A program made the position numbers and the translations under genes. A stretch of DNA of 26,569 bases from a virus: IMG/VR virus record IMGVR_UViG_3300025112_000154, positions 1 through 26,569 of that record; one strand, written 5' to 3'. This document shows positions 1 to 5,424 of the stretch, one piece after another (positions within the stretch are counted from its first letter, which is position 1; each line of letters starts with the position of its first letter). The notes beneath the pieces were generated by a model that saw nothing but the letters and a program-made list of their open reading frames with translations, had not been told where the DNA came from and ran no database searches.

Positions 1-50
1 GGACGCTCTGGGCCTAATGTGGTTTATACTCGCCCAGACGAGTGCCTGAT

Positions 51-269
51 TTATGCCGTCAGGTAGCGGTGGTTACCCTTGGCAACGAATTGCCGAGAGT
101 TCTTGTACTTGCGGTTCCAAGCTGATTTGGCTCCCGCAAGTGATCCCGTGAAGCTGTTAGTGCCAGCCCTGAGATCAAAGATGGTGTAGACCGCAGAGTT
201 GCTGCTGCCTACTCGGACCATGACTGCGTTCTGATTCGAGCGCACGATGTTGGTGATGTTGTTGAGCAT
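51..269 (-). CDS. Small hypothetical protein (72 aa)
   Basis: I do not recognise this protein. The chosen ATG (267-269) gives 72 residues beginning MLNNITNIVRSNQ and is preceded on the minus strand by an AAAGGAAAAG Shine-Dalgarno-like tract. A longer reading to 347 would start upstream of the sigma70-like promoter at 297-325 and is rejected. The sequence alternates short beta-like stretches (AVMVRVGSSNSAVYTIFDLR) with a basic, aromatic C-terminal half (WNRKYKNSRQFVAKGNHRYL), compatible with a small nucleic-acid-binding fold, but that is inference. Unlike the other promoter-proximal genes in this block it has a short leader (about 20 nt) with a ribosome site. It is the last gene of the minus-strand early-type block in the window. 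Confidence 0.65.
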   Translation of the reverse strand: MLNNITNIVRSNQNAVMVRVGSSNSAVYTIFDLRAGTNSFTGSLAGAKSAWNRKYKNSRQFVAKGNHRYLTA

Positions 270-296
270 CTTTTCCTTTTGTTGTTGTGAGGGACC

Positions 297-325
297 ATTA
301 TACCACGGCCCCTCTAGTTGGTCAA
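297..325 (-). promoter_or_regulatory. Sigma70-like promoter with extended -10
   Basis: On the minus strand: TTGACC (325-320), 17-bp spacer, TATAAT (302-297) preceded by TG at the extended -10 position. It lies inside the 3' end of the upstream gene and should start transcription about 20 nt before the ATG at 269. Match to the bacterial housekeeping consensus is near perfect, implying host RNA polymerase and early expression. Confidence 0.8.
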
Positions 326-714
326 CCCTCAAGGGCTGAAAAAACATCCTCTTCCGTCACCTCATCACCCAACGCGATGCGCTTGGTGAGTCCAGCGAGG
401 ACAGAACGGAGTTGAGCTTTGGACGCCTTTGCATCCTCGATCTCAGCTTCTGCGTTTGCCATTTGGCTCTCGATCTTGACGATCCGAGCCTGAGCTTTGG
501 CGATGCGCTCATCGAAGTTCGCTGGACCCTTACTGAATCCTTTGCGAGCAGCCATCTCTACCTTCTCTGCTTCCTTGATGAGATCAAGGACAGGGGTGAG
601 CAGCGGGTTGGACTTGGCCTCTTGTTGGGCCGCTTTAGCTTGCAACTTGGCAAGCCGCGCCTCAGTCTCAGCGATAAGCTGATCGGGAGTGCGTCTTTGT
701 CGTTTGCTTTCCAT
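322..714 (-). CDS. Coiled-coil protein (130 aa)
   Basis: The protein (MESKRQRRTPDQLIAETEAR...) is mostly long charged helix: residues about 10-35 and 70-110 show heptad-like Ala/Leu/Ile spacing (ARIVKIESQMANAEAEIEDA), typical of a coiled coil. No catalytic motif is seen and I cannot assign a function; a homo-oligomeric DNA-binding or scaffolding role is only a guess. The start chosen is the ATG at 712-714 because TATAAT (726-721) ends 6 nt upstream, so the transcript would begin at this ATG. Two further in-frame ATGs upstream overlap or precede the -10 box and cannot be on that mRNA. No Shine-Dalgarno precedes it, consistent with leaderless translation. Confidence 0.75.
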   Translation of the reverse strand: MESKRQRRTPDQLIAETEARLAKLQAKAAQQEAKSNPLLTPVLDLIKEAEKVEMAARKGFSKGPANFDERIAKAQARIVKIESQMANAEAEIEDAKASKAQLRSVLAGLTKRIALGDEVTEEDVFSALEG

Positions 715-720
715 GTGCAT

Positions 721-748
721 ATTATACCATAACATAGGTGCTGATCAA
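721..748 (-). promoter_or_regulatory. Sigma70-like leaderless promoter
   Basis: Minus strand: TTGATC (748-743), 16-bp spacer, TGG-TATAAT extended -10 (TATAAT at 726-721), then 6 nt to the ATG at 714. The expected start point coincides with the A of the ATG. Confidence 0.72.
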
Positions 749-832
749 GTCCTATTTTCTTTTATTTTCGGTCGTAAGTGCTTGTGGGAAGCAATGTTAC
801 ACTCGTCGCCCCGTCACCCCCTTTGGGGCTTC

Positions 833-901
833 CTAGTCCCAGCAGACAGCATAGACTGCAAGCAAAGCCAGCAGCCCACCAATTAGAATTGAGCCAATCA
901 T
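833..901 (-). CDS. 22-aa membrane microprotein
   Basis: A very short frame beginning at ATG 901-899, overlapping the TGA of the DUF2958 gene as ATGA, so it can be translated by coupling. It reads M-I-G-S-I-L-I-G-G-L-L-A, continues L-L-A-V-Y-A-V-C-W-D and stops at TAG (835-833). Nearly the whole peptide is one hydrophobic helix long enough to cross a membrane, ending Cys-Trp-Asp. Single-pass peptides of this size are known from phages but nothing here identifies a function. Evidence is the ATGA overlap plus the composition; chance occurrence cannot be excluded. The remaining 736-832 interval holds no gene that I can support. Confidence 0.4.
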   Translation of the reverse strand: MIGSILIGGLLALLAVYAVCWD

Positions 902-1245
902 GCTTCCATGTCCTCTGCAAACTCCAAGTGTGCAGCCCACTCAGGGTGGAACTCTTGAGGACCGACGAGGATATCACGCTCGATCCCAAGACCAAAGCCA
1001 ACATTGAGAGACTTCAACTCATTGAGTGTAACATATCCCCACTCAGGAGAACCAAAGCCAAGATCGCACAATCCGAAGAGGAGCCAGTCCCCGTCCTCTT
1101 GCTCAGTACCCTCGGCAATTTGCCAAGTCTGAGAGCCCATGGGGTTGAAGAATTTCACCACGATGGTTTTATCATCGCAAGGGGTGGATTCGGTTGAGTA
1201 TAGCTCAGGGAGAGCTTTGATTATTTCAGGTGTTAGTAGTTGCAT
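898..1245 (-). CDS. DUF2958 family protein
   Basis: 115 residues matching the DUF2958 pattern in order: LLTPEIIKALPELY at the N-terminus, VVKFFNP, QTWQIAEGTEQEDGDWLLFG, a WGYVTLNEL segment and GLGIERDI. DUF2958 proteins are small single-domain proteins common on plasmids, integrative elements and some phages; their biochemical role is not established. The start ATG at 1245-1243 has AGGAG about 7 nt upstream and lies 3 bp after the stop of the preceding minus-strand gene, so it is second in an operon read from the promoter at 1447-1475. Its last codons overlap a 22-aa membrane microprotein. Presence of a mobile-element family here fits recent acquisition of this GC-richer block. Confidence 0.85.
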   Translation of the reverse strand: MQLLTPEIIKALPELYSTESTPCDDKTIVVKFFNPMGSQTWQIAEGTEQEDGDWLLFGLCDLGFGSPEWGYVTLNELKSLNVGFGLGIERDILVGPQEFHPEWAAHLEFAEDMEA

Positions 1246-1248
1246 TGG

Positions 1249-1440
1249 TTAGCTCCTGTCTTTCTTGTGATCGTTGTAGTTCTCAAGCTCTCGAATGAGA
1301 GACTCGTACCAGTCATCCATGACCTCTTCGGTCATCTCAGCCTCATCAGCCATAGCCTCACGGGTTGCGGACTCATCGAATTCTGTAAGGGCATCACCAA
1401 GGATGAAGCCCATCTCTGCTGTGTAGTCGTTCGTGATCAT
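1249..1440 (-). CDS. Small acidic protein (63 aa)
   Basis: Unrecognised. Strongly acidic, helical protein (for example EFDESATREAMADEAEMTEE, then DDWYESLIRELENYNDHKK). Acidic proteins of this size are often DNA mimics or inhibitors in phages, but nothing specific supports that here. The ATG at 1440 lies 6 nt from a TATAAT box with a perfectly spaced TTGACC, so the message is predicted leaderless. The DUF2958 gene follows after 3 bp and has its own ribosome site. Confidence 0.7.
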   Translation of the reverse strand: MITNDYTAEMGFILGDALTEFDESATREAMADEAEMTEEVMDDWYESLIRELENYNDHKKDRS

Positions 1441-1446
1441 GTGTCT

Positions 1447-1475
1447 ATTATATCAGGTGAGGAGGCTAGGGTCAA
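1447..1475 (-). promoter_or_regulatory. Sigma70-like leaderless promoter
   Basis: Minus strand: TTGACC (1475-1470), 17-bp spacer, TGA-TATAAT extended -10 (1452-1447), then 6 nt to the ATG at 1440. It overlaps the 3' end of the upstream gene. Confidence 0.8.
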
Positions 1476-1680
1476 GCTTCTTTCCGAGAAACTTTTCACG
1501 GGCTCCTGCGGTGTAGCGAAGAGTGTAAGCGTCCCACTCCTCCATGATGCCAACAATGGCGAGGCCATAGTTCACGCGACCGTTGAAGTGGATAGTGTGG
1601 TCATCCTCCACGATACGGACAGCACACTGTCCATCGTCTAGGGTGGGGGCACCTAGGGAGATGATGAGGTGACGCTTCAT
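1453..1680 (-). CDS. Small hypothetical protein (75 aa)
   Basis: Unrecognised. MKRHLIISLGAPTLDDGQ, then VRIVEDDHTIHFNGRVNYG and a C-terminal helical, basic stretch ending KKLDPSLLT. The N-terminal two thirds look like a small beta sheet. No signal peptide or membrane helix. It is the promoter-proximal gene of the leftward block; ATG 1680 lies 6 nt after a TATAAT box and no Shine-Dalgarno is present, predicting leaderless translation. Its 3' end carries the promoter for the next gene, a compact arrangement repeated through the block. Confidence 0.68.
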   Translation of the reverse strand: MKRHLIISLGAPTLDDGQCAVRIVEDDHTIHFNGRVNYGLAIVGIMEEWDAYTLRYTAGAREKFLGKKLDPSLLT

Positions 1681-1686
1681 GCCCCC

Positions 1687-1714
1687 ATTATATCACACCA
1701 CACACCACACACAA
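1687..1714 (-). promoter_or_regulatory. Sigma70-like leaderless promoter
   Basis: Minus strand: weak TTGTGT -35 (1714-1709), 16-bp spacer, TGA-TATAAT extended -10 (1692-1687), then GGGGGC and the ATG at 1680. The 6-nt gap is the same as at two other promoters of this block. Confidence 0.68.
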
Positions 1715-1899
1715 GCACAATCATATCATTACATTGAGTATTCCTATGGTCCTAAGTGTATTCCTAGCAGTAACCTAGCGGAACGCTTCGCGAAAAGGTA
1801 GGAGTCCCCATTTGCGTGGGCACCCGTATACACAGGTACTTAAGTTTATTAGGAAGGCATTTAAAAAAATTTTTTTATAAATCTCAAATAGTTGGGACT

Positions 1900-1907
1900 C
1901 CTATATA
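1900..1907 (+). promoter_or_regulatory. CCTATATA promoter-like motif
   Basis: CCTATATA (1900-1907), running into TATAAT (1904-1909), only a few bases before the first leader-type ATG at 1913. The same octamer precedes genes at 4240, 5083, 6484 and 8397, so it is a candidate phage-type (late) promoter element. At this site the ATG is too close for a standard leader. Confidence 0.45.
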
Positions 1908-1912
1908 ATTAT

Positions 1913-2293
1913 ATGAACTCATACGAAAGAATTTATAGTCTAATAACGGAAATGAGACGGGGAAGAAAAAAAGGAGAACAAAAGTATCCTCAAGCACGAA
2001 CAGGCTCACGCCATACAGGACTCCAGCATGGCACTTCTTTGCGTCATGCTGCGGGAACGGCCAAACCCCTTAAATTACCTGCCGAGAGACGGGCTGCACC
2101 TGCACCAACAACAGCTACAAAGCCTTTATTACCATCAGGGGAGGCTAACCCAGCATATACAGCTATAATTAAAAGATTTACAGGTAAACTTAATCCAAAG
2201 GTTATAGCAGCAATGAAGAAAAGACTTAGTGGAAGCGAAGAGAATGTAAGTACCCAACACGGTGGGTCTGTGAGACAAGCGAGGGGTAAATAA
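1913..2293 (+). CDS. Basic internal head protein, leader type
   Basis: 126 residues. Residues 1-13 (MNSYERIYSLITE) are the shared leader of this region and end in I-T-E, matching the (L/I)-x-E recognition sequence of T4-type prohead proteases. The remainder is very basic and low in hydrophobics, with RRGRKKGEQKYPQ, a Pro/Ala/Thr-rich middle (ERRAAPAPTTATKPLLP) and a C-terminal KKRLSGSEE...RQARGK. In T4 such leaders (capsid targeting sequences) carry internal proteins into the prohead and are then removed; assignment here rests on that analogy. The ATG at 1913 is chosen over an upstream TTG (1892) because the leader starts there in all relatives. First of five consecutive genes of this kind. 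Confidence 0.78.
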   Translation: MNSYERIYSLITEMRRGRKKGEQKYPQARTGSRHTGLQHGTSLRHAAGTAKPLKLPAERRAAPAPTTATKPLLPSGEANPAYTAIIKRFTGKLNPKVIAAMKKRLSGSEENVSTQHGGSVRQARGK

Positions 2294-2294
2294 C

Positions 2295-2648
2295 ATGAAC
2301 TCCTACGAAAGAATATATAATATATTAGTAGAGAGGAGTGGAGCGAGTCGCGCTAGAACTGCTGGACGAAAAGAGGATGCTAAAATAGCAAAGAAAAGAA
2401 TAAGAGCGAAGCGCAAAGGCAAAAGCACTATAGGGGCAGCGGAGGCCCATAGAATGGGGAGGAGATCCGCAGAGTCGTTTGGTTCTTCAAGAGAGCTAAC
2501 AAAAGCAGCAAAAGAGCATGGAGGAAAAGGTACAGCAGCTTCAGAAGTTGCAAAGAGAGCACTAACTTCTCATGCAAAAGAAAGAGATATCGTTGCAAAA
2601 AGACAAAGAGGGGCAGGAAGAGCCGCTTCCCGACACACCTATAGATAA
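2295..2648 (+). CDS. Basic internal head protein, leader type
   Basis: 117 residues beginning MNSYERIYNILVE (L-V-E at 11-13), then a lysine/arginine/alanine-rich body (KKRIRAKRKGKSTIGAAEAH, VAKRQRGAGRAASRHTYR) with no hydrophobic core segment. Predicted role is DNA-associated cargo in the capsid, released from its leader by the prohead protease. It starts 2 bp after the previous stop with a GAGGGG ribosome site inside the preceding gene. The body is not obviously homologous to the neighbouring bodies; only the leader is shared, suggesting that leader and cargo evolve independently. Confidence 0.76.
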   Translation: MNSYERIYNILVERSGASRARTAGRKEDAKIAKKRIRAKRKGKSTIGAAEAHRMGRRSAESFGSSRELTKAAKEHGGKGTAASEVAKRALTSHAKERDIVAKRQRGAGRAASRHTYR

Positions 2649-2651
2649 AAA

Positions 2652-2822
2652 ATGAACACCTACGATAGAATATATAACTTGTTAGTAGAAATGCAACAAC
2701 GACCTCTTAAGACAGACTCCTTAACAGGAAAGATTTTTAGACATACAGAGACTGGTAAGAAGGTAAGAGATAAGGAAGGAGGCCCTTGGCGTAAAATAAA
2801 CAAGAAGCCTAAGAAAAAATGA
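2652..2822 (+). CDS. Short basic internal head protein (56 aa)
   Basis: The frame from ATG 2652 reads MNTYDRIYNLLVEMQQRPLK, continues through GKIFRHTETGKKVRDKEGG and ends PWRKINKKPKKK. Leader plus L-V-E (residues 11-13) is followed by a 43-residue basic peptide. It lies 3 bp after the previous stop and its TGA (2820-2822) overlaps the next ATG (2819) as ATGA, so the run of leader genes is unbroken. Small size would let it escape standard gene calling. Function is inferred from the leader only. Confidence 0.72.
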   Translation: MNTYDRIYNLLVEMQQRPLKTDSLTGKIFRHTETGKKVRDKEGGPWRKINKKPKKK

Positions 2823-3622
2823 ACTCCTACGATAGAATTTATAATATATTAGTTGAGACTGAAGAGGTAGACGAAGGACTTCTAGGTTTGCTTGCAAAAG
2901 GCATAGGGGGCGTAGGGAAGGCTGTTGGAGGGGCTGTTAAAAAGGTTTCGACTGGAGCTTCTAAAGCTGCCTCTAAGGTTGCGACTGGAGCTTCTAAAGC
3001 TGCCTCTAAAGTAGTAGCACCTAGGTCTCAGTTTAGAATTGTAACAAAAGAGAAAGAGAAAGAGAAAGAAAAGGAGCAAGCTAAAACGGGGCCTAGGTCT
3101 CAGTTTAGAATTGTAACAAAAGAGAAAGAGGAAGAGGAAGAACCAATGAAAAAACCTAAAAAAGAGAGAACAACCGTTTTGGAAGCATATGCTAGACTTT
3201 ATAATTTACTAGAAGGTCTCTCTCCTCAAGAAGAACTTAAAATAAAGAGACAGAAACAAGCTGAACTACGAAAAATGGGGCCTACGGCTCAGAAGAAAAT
3301 AAAACAAAAAGCGGGGCTTGGAGAAGCTTATCTTAGGCTTAAAAACCTTTTAGAGACGCAAGGAGGCCCACAACGACAACGCTACAAAGCGGGATTATCC
3401 CAAGTCCCTATGAAACGCCAAGCTAGGTTTGCTCCTCGTTCTCAGAGTGGGGATACTGCTTCTAAAGCTCAAGATGATAGAATGTCTGCATCTGCAAAAA
3501 CAACTAAGGATGTAATGTTAGGAAGTCGCCTTCTTTCTGCATTAAAGAAACCCTCATTAACGGGTATTCAAAGAGCGCAATTACAAAAAGCTTACGATAA
3601 ATTACAACAACGGAAACCATGA
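2819..3622 (+). CDS. Triple-leader basic protein, putative polyprotein
   Basis: 267 residues with three copies of the leader-like peptide: MNSYDRIYNILVE at 1-13, EAYARLYNLLEG near residues 122-133 and EAYLRLKNLLET near 168-179. Each ends in L-x-E or L-L-E, the type of site cut by T4-like prohead proteases. Between them lie internal repeats: GASKAASKVAT twice, and PRSQFRIVTKEKE twice with a degenerate PRSQSGD later. A charged KEKEKEKE/EEEEE linker separates the first and second segments. Cleavage at the three sites would give three basic peptides, so I read it as several internal proteins fused into one chain. It overlaps its neighbours as ATGA at both ends. Alternative: one long internal protein with repeated structural helices. 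Confidence 0.72.
   Translation: MNSYDRIYNILVETEEVDEGLLGLLAKGIGGVGKAVGGAVKKVSTGASKAASKVATGASKAASKVVAPRSQFRIVTKEKEKEKEKEQAKTGPRSQFRIVTKEKEEEEEPMKKPKKERTTVLEAYARLYNLLEGLSPQEELKIKRQKQAELRKMGPTAQKKIKQKAGLGEAYLRLKNLLETQGGPQRQRYKAGLSQVPMKRQARFAPRSQSGDTASKAQDDRMSASAKTTKDVMLGSRLLSALKKPSLTGIQRAQLQKAYDKLQQRKP
2820..2857 (+). repeat. 38-bp leader repeat, copy 1
   Basis: TGAACTCCTACGATAGAATT and the next 18 bases are identical to 9348-9385, 6.5 kb away. The repeat covers the leader codons of the two genes and ends exactly at the GAG of the L-V-E motif; the sequences diverge immediately after. Confidence 0.9.
2949..3009 (+). repeat. Tandem 28-bp repeat inside coding region
   Basis: Two identical 28-base units, 2949-2976 and 2982-3009, at a period of 33 bases, starting CGACTGGAGCTTCTAAAGCT. 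They encode the repeated T-G-A-S-K-A-A-S-K segment of the triple-leader protein. Period is a multiple of three, so the frame is kept. Confidence 0.9.
3020..3130 (+). repeat. Direct 39-bp repeat inside coding region
   Basis: Units at 3020-3058 and 3092-3130 are identical, beginning CCTAGGTCTCAGTTTAGAAT, period 72 bases, in frame. They encode PRSQFRIVTKEKE twice. Perfect identity indicates a recent duplication within the gene. Confidence 0.9.
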
Positions 3623-4212
3623 ATCCTTATCAACGCATTTACGAGGCACTTATTAATGAGATAGGCGATACTCAAAGAGGTAGAGAAAAGATTAAACAGG
3701 CTATTCACAATAGGCGCGTTGATTTAGATATAGCGGGGGCTGTTGCAAGAGATAATCCAAGAGGACCATCAGCGCAAGAGCCTCGCCAACTAGCAAAACT
3801 AGCTAGGGGAGCTTATCAAAAAGGAAAAGTAAAAGCTTACCTTAAAGGAAGAGAGGAAGGTGGGCATAAAGGAGCTATTAAAGCTTATAGAGGAGCTAAA
3901 AAGAGGCAAGCTAAGGAAGTTGCTTCCGTTGAAAGGAAACATCCTAAGGCTCCCAATGTTTATGGGGGTAATAAGCCTACTGGAGCGGGAGTAAGATCTG
4001 CTACAAGAAACATGACCTATAGGAATCGCCAAATAAAGAGGGAGATGGGTGAGAGTGAGGAGTTTCCTAAATTGTCTCAACTCTCTAAATTACGAAAAGG
4101 GATGACTGATGCTCAAAAGAGGGTATGGAATAGGGCTATGTCGAAGAAATCCAAGAAAGGGGAGTGGAGAACTCCCGAAAAATCAAAAAGAATAGCAAAG
4201 AGAGTAACTTAA
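3619..4212 (+). CDS. Basic internal head protein, leader type
   Basis: 197 residues, the largest single-leader member. The leader variant is MNPYQRIYEALINE with I-N-E at 12-14. The body is almost entirely Lys/Arg-rich helix (KLARGAYQKGKVKAYLKGRE, KAYRGAKKRQAKEVASVERK) and ends EWRTPEKSKRIAKRVT. It overlaps the preceding gene as ATGA and is the last of the first cluster. Expected to bind packaged DNA or be ejected with it; no enzyme motif is visible. Confidence 0.75.
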   Translation: MNPYQRIYEALINEIGDTQRGREKIKQAIHNRRVDLDIAGAVARDNPRGPSAQEPRQLAKLARGAYQKGKVKAYLKGREEGGHKGAIKAYRGAKKRQAKEVASVERKHPKAPNVYGGNKPTGAGVRSATRNMTYRNRQIKREMGESEEFPKLSQLSKLRKGMTDAQKRVWNRAMSKKSKKGEWRTPEKSKRIAKRVT

Positions 4213-4213
4213 G

Positions 4214-4221
4214 CCTATATA
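4214..4221 (+). promoter_or_regulatory. CCTATATA promoter-like motif
   Basis: CCTATATA followed by GACAAGGAGG, 18 nt before the ATG at 4240. Same octamer as at 1900, 5060, 6452 and 8374. The ribosome site follows within a few bases, so a start point in the usual place would give a very short leader. Confidence 0.45.
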
Positions 4222-4239
4222 GACAAGGAGGTATTTCAT

Positions 4240-4470
4240 ATGAAAGACTTAATGAAGCACTTACCTCTTACTCTTTCTGTTCTTACATTTCTCATGGTTG
4301 GTTCGTTTTGGCTTGGTCAATCCCCTAAAAAGGGATGCCAAACTTGCACTTCGATGAGAGCCCGAATATCACAAGCACCTGAGCGACTTAAAGCTTGGGA
4401 AGGCAAAGGTGATAAAATCAGGGGAAGAAGAGAAGAGGGTAAGAGAGGTCCTAAAACAGAAGGTAAATAG
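4240..4470 (+). CDS. Small membrane-anchored basic protein
   Basis: 76 residues. Residues about 8-27 (LPLTLSVLTFLMVGSFWLGQ) form one membrane helix or uncleaved signal anchor, followed by C-Q-T-C (CxxC) and a highly basic, Gly/Lys/Arg-rich tail (GDKIRGRREEGKRGPKTEGK). A strong AAGGAGG ribosome site precedes the ATG by 8 nt. The topology (short inside, one helix, basic outside) is compatible with a lysis accessory or spanin-like protein, but nothing proves this. It is followed by a strong hairpin at 4476-4503. Confidence 0.65.
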   Translation: MKDLMKHLPLTLSVLTFLMVGSFWLGQSPKKGCQTCTSMRARISQAPERLKAWEGKGDKIRGRREEGKRGPKTEGK

Positions 4471-4475
4471 AAAAT

Positions 4476-4503
4476 AGGGCTCCTAGAATTAACTAGGAGC
4501 CCT
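4476..4503. terminator. Bidirectional hairpin terminator
   Basis: Perfect 11-bp inverted repeat AGGGCTCCTAG / CTAGGAGCCCT (4476-4486, 4493-4503) with a 6-base loop, between the convergent ends of the membrane protein gene (plus) and the Hsp20 gene (minus). On the minus strand the stem is followed by ATTTTCTATTT, a U-tract; on the plus strand the tail is poor in T. It probably serves mainly the minus strand. Confidence 0.75.
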
Positions 4504-4527
4504 AAGCATAAAGAAGTGAATCTGAAC

Positions 4528-4953
4528 TTACATTAATTCGACGATTTCAGCATCTTTTGCGCGGGGTACGGTAATTGTAAGAAGACCATTGACAAAATCC
4601 GTCTCCGCTTTTTTTAAGTTAAACGCTTCGTCTATAACAAGCGAAAAATCGACATCCTTTTTAGAAATGCCGTGGTGTACAAATTTTACACCTTCTTCCT
4701 TTTCTCCATTTGCGGTAATGCGTAAAATATTTTTGCTGGCGCGAATTTTAAGATGTTCTTTCGCGTATCCAGCCAACGCAAACCTCAACCACAGTTTGTT
4801 GCCGTCATCATCAAGCCAGCAATCGGAGTGAGGATAATTTGGAAGTGAAGCTAATTGCTTTTTTGGTTCAATAACCAGTCGTTGCCAGTCTCGAAGGACC
4901 ATATCGAGATCTTTCCAAATATAATCAAAATTAGTCCAATAAAAGTTTCCCAT
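4528..4953 (-). CDS. hsp20: Hsp20 small heat-shock protein
   Basis: 141 residues from the ATG at 4953, preceded by AAAGGAG 7 nt upstream. The C-terminal 90 residues form an alpha-crystallin domain: WLDDDGNKLWLRFALAGYAK (beta strands and the conserved A-x-Y-x-K-E turn), LKIRASKNILRITANGEKE, then FSLVIDEAFNLKKAETDFVN and GLLTITVPR, the classic N-G-x-L-x-I-x-x-P ending. Small heat-shock proteins are holdases that bind unfolding proteins; Hsp20 genes occur in many T4-like phages, especially of cyanobacteria. The gene lies alone in antisense between plus-strand genes and has its own terminator. An upstream in-frame ATG (5007) would add 18 residues (see findings). Confidence 0.9.
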   Translation of the reverse strand: MGNFYWTNFDYIWKDLDMVLRDWQRLVIEPKKQLASLPNYPHSDCWLDDDGNKLWLRFALAGYAKEHLKIRASKNILRITANGEKEEGVKFVHHGISKKDVDFSLVIDEAFNLKKAETDFVNGLLTITVPRAKDAEIVELM

Positions 4954-4983
4954 TGTAATTCTCCTTTCTTTCGACAAGGGGTT

Positions 4984-5007
4984 ATGAGTCCCAAAATGGC
5001 GACTCAT
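4984..5007 (-). promoter_or_regulatory. Leader hairpin upstream of Hsp20
   Basis: Inverted repeat ATGAGTC (4984-4990) / GACTCAT (5001-5007) with a 10-base loop, at the predicted 5' end of the Hsp20 message, just after a TATA-rich stretch (5008-5024) that can act as -10 in both directions. It may stabilise the mRNA 5' end or act as a regulatory element. Confidence 0.4.
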
Positions 5008-5059
5008 TTTTATATAGTATAATAGTGGGATTTTTTGGTTTTTGAATAAATATATGCTT

Positions 5060-5067
5060 CCTATATA
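5060..5067 (+). promoter_or_regulatory. CCTATATA promoter-like motif
   Basis: CCTATATA followed by CAGTAGAGG; 15 nt separate it from the ATG at 5083, exactly the gap seen at 8374-8381. A TATAAT at 5018-5023 is an alternative plus-strand -10. Confidence 0.5.
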
Positions 5068-5082
5068 CAGTAGAGGTTTAAT

Positions 5083-5424
5083 ATGTCTTGGAAAAATACA
5101 CTGCTTTCACTTTTAGAAGATACACCTTCTAAAACAGAGATTAAAGTTAAAAAAGCACTAGGATGGAAGATTAGGCCTGAAGATGAGCCTGGGTTAGATC
5201 CTGGGTCGAGAAGACAAAGGATCAGAACGCGAAAAGGTCAGCACAGCACAAGCCCCCTTTCAGGGGGTCGCACAGGAAAACTTAAGCGTAAGTTGAAAAG
5301 TAAGGTATATACTTCTAGTGAACGCAGCTTTATCAAGTCTAAGCTTAGTAGACTACAGAAAGCAGGGAAGAAGCGAGAAGCTATGACCATGTATAAAGGA
5401 AGACCTAGCAGAGGTAAAAAATGA
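5083..5424 (+). CDS. Basic internal head protein, leader variant
   Basis: 113 residues starting MSWKNTLLSLLEDTPSK, a divergent leader with L-L-E at 10-12. The body is basic and glycine/serine-containing (GSRRQRIRTRKGQHSTSPLS, TGKLKRKLKSKVYTSSERSF) ending KGRPSRGKK. It begins the second cluster and is coupled to the following gene by ATGA (5421-5424). Leader assignment is less certain than for the MNSY group, since the aromatic Y-x-R-I-Y core is absent. Confidence 0.66.
   Translation: MSWKNTLLSLLEDTPSKTEIKVKKALGWKIRPEDEPGLDPGSRRQRIRTRKGQHSTSPLSGGRTGKLKRKLKSKVYTSSERSFIKSKLSRLQKAGKKREAMTMYKGRPSRGKK

Larger units (their letters stand above)
1681..1912. other. Divergent intergenic region
   Basis: About 230 bp between the leftward block and the rightward internal-protein genes, with no coding frame that I can support. 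It holds the leftward promoter, a CA-rich stretch (about 1695-1718), the 9-mer GTATTCCTA twice at 20-bp spacing (1738-1746, 1758-1766) with an inverted TAGGAA near 1850, a GC-rich part with small hairpin potential (1770-1830), and a symmetrical A7T7 tract (1863-1876). The direct repeats two helical turns apart and the A/T tract look regulatory (operator, upstream element or origin-like), but none of this is proven by sequence alone. Confidence 0.5.

Noticed and set aside
28-43. Small hairpin ACTCG/CGAGT after the leftmost gene as a terminator
   Set aside because: Only a 5-bp stem and no U-tract on the minus strand.
412-1641. Plus-strand open frames over the leftward block (for example 412-732, 778-1197, 1240-1641)
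   Set aside because: They lie opposite genes with good promoters or a recognisable family, lack ribosome sites and have shadow-type composition.
1770-1830. tRNA or structured RNA in the GC-rich part of the divergent intergenic region
   Set aside because: Short pairings exist, but no cloverleaf, T-loop or anticodon arm can be drawn.
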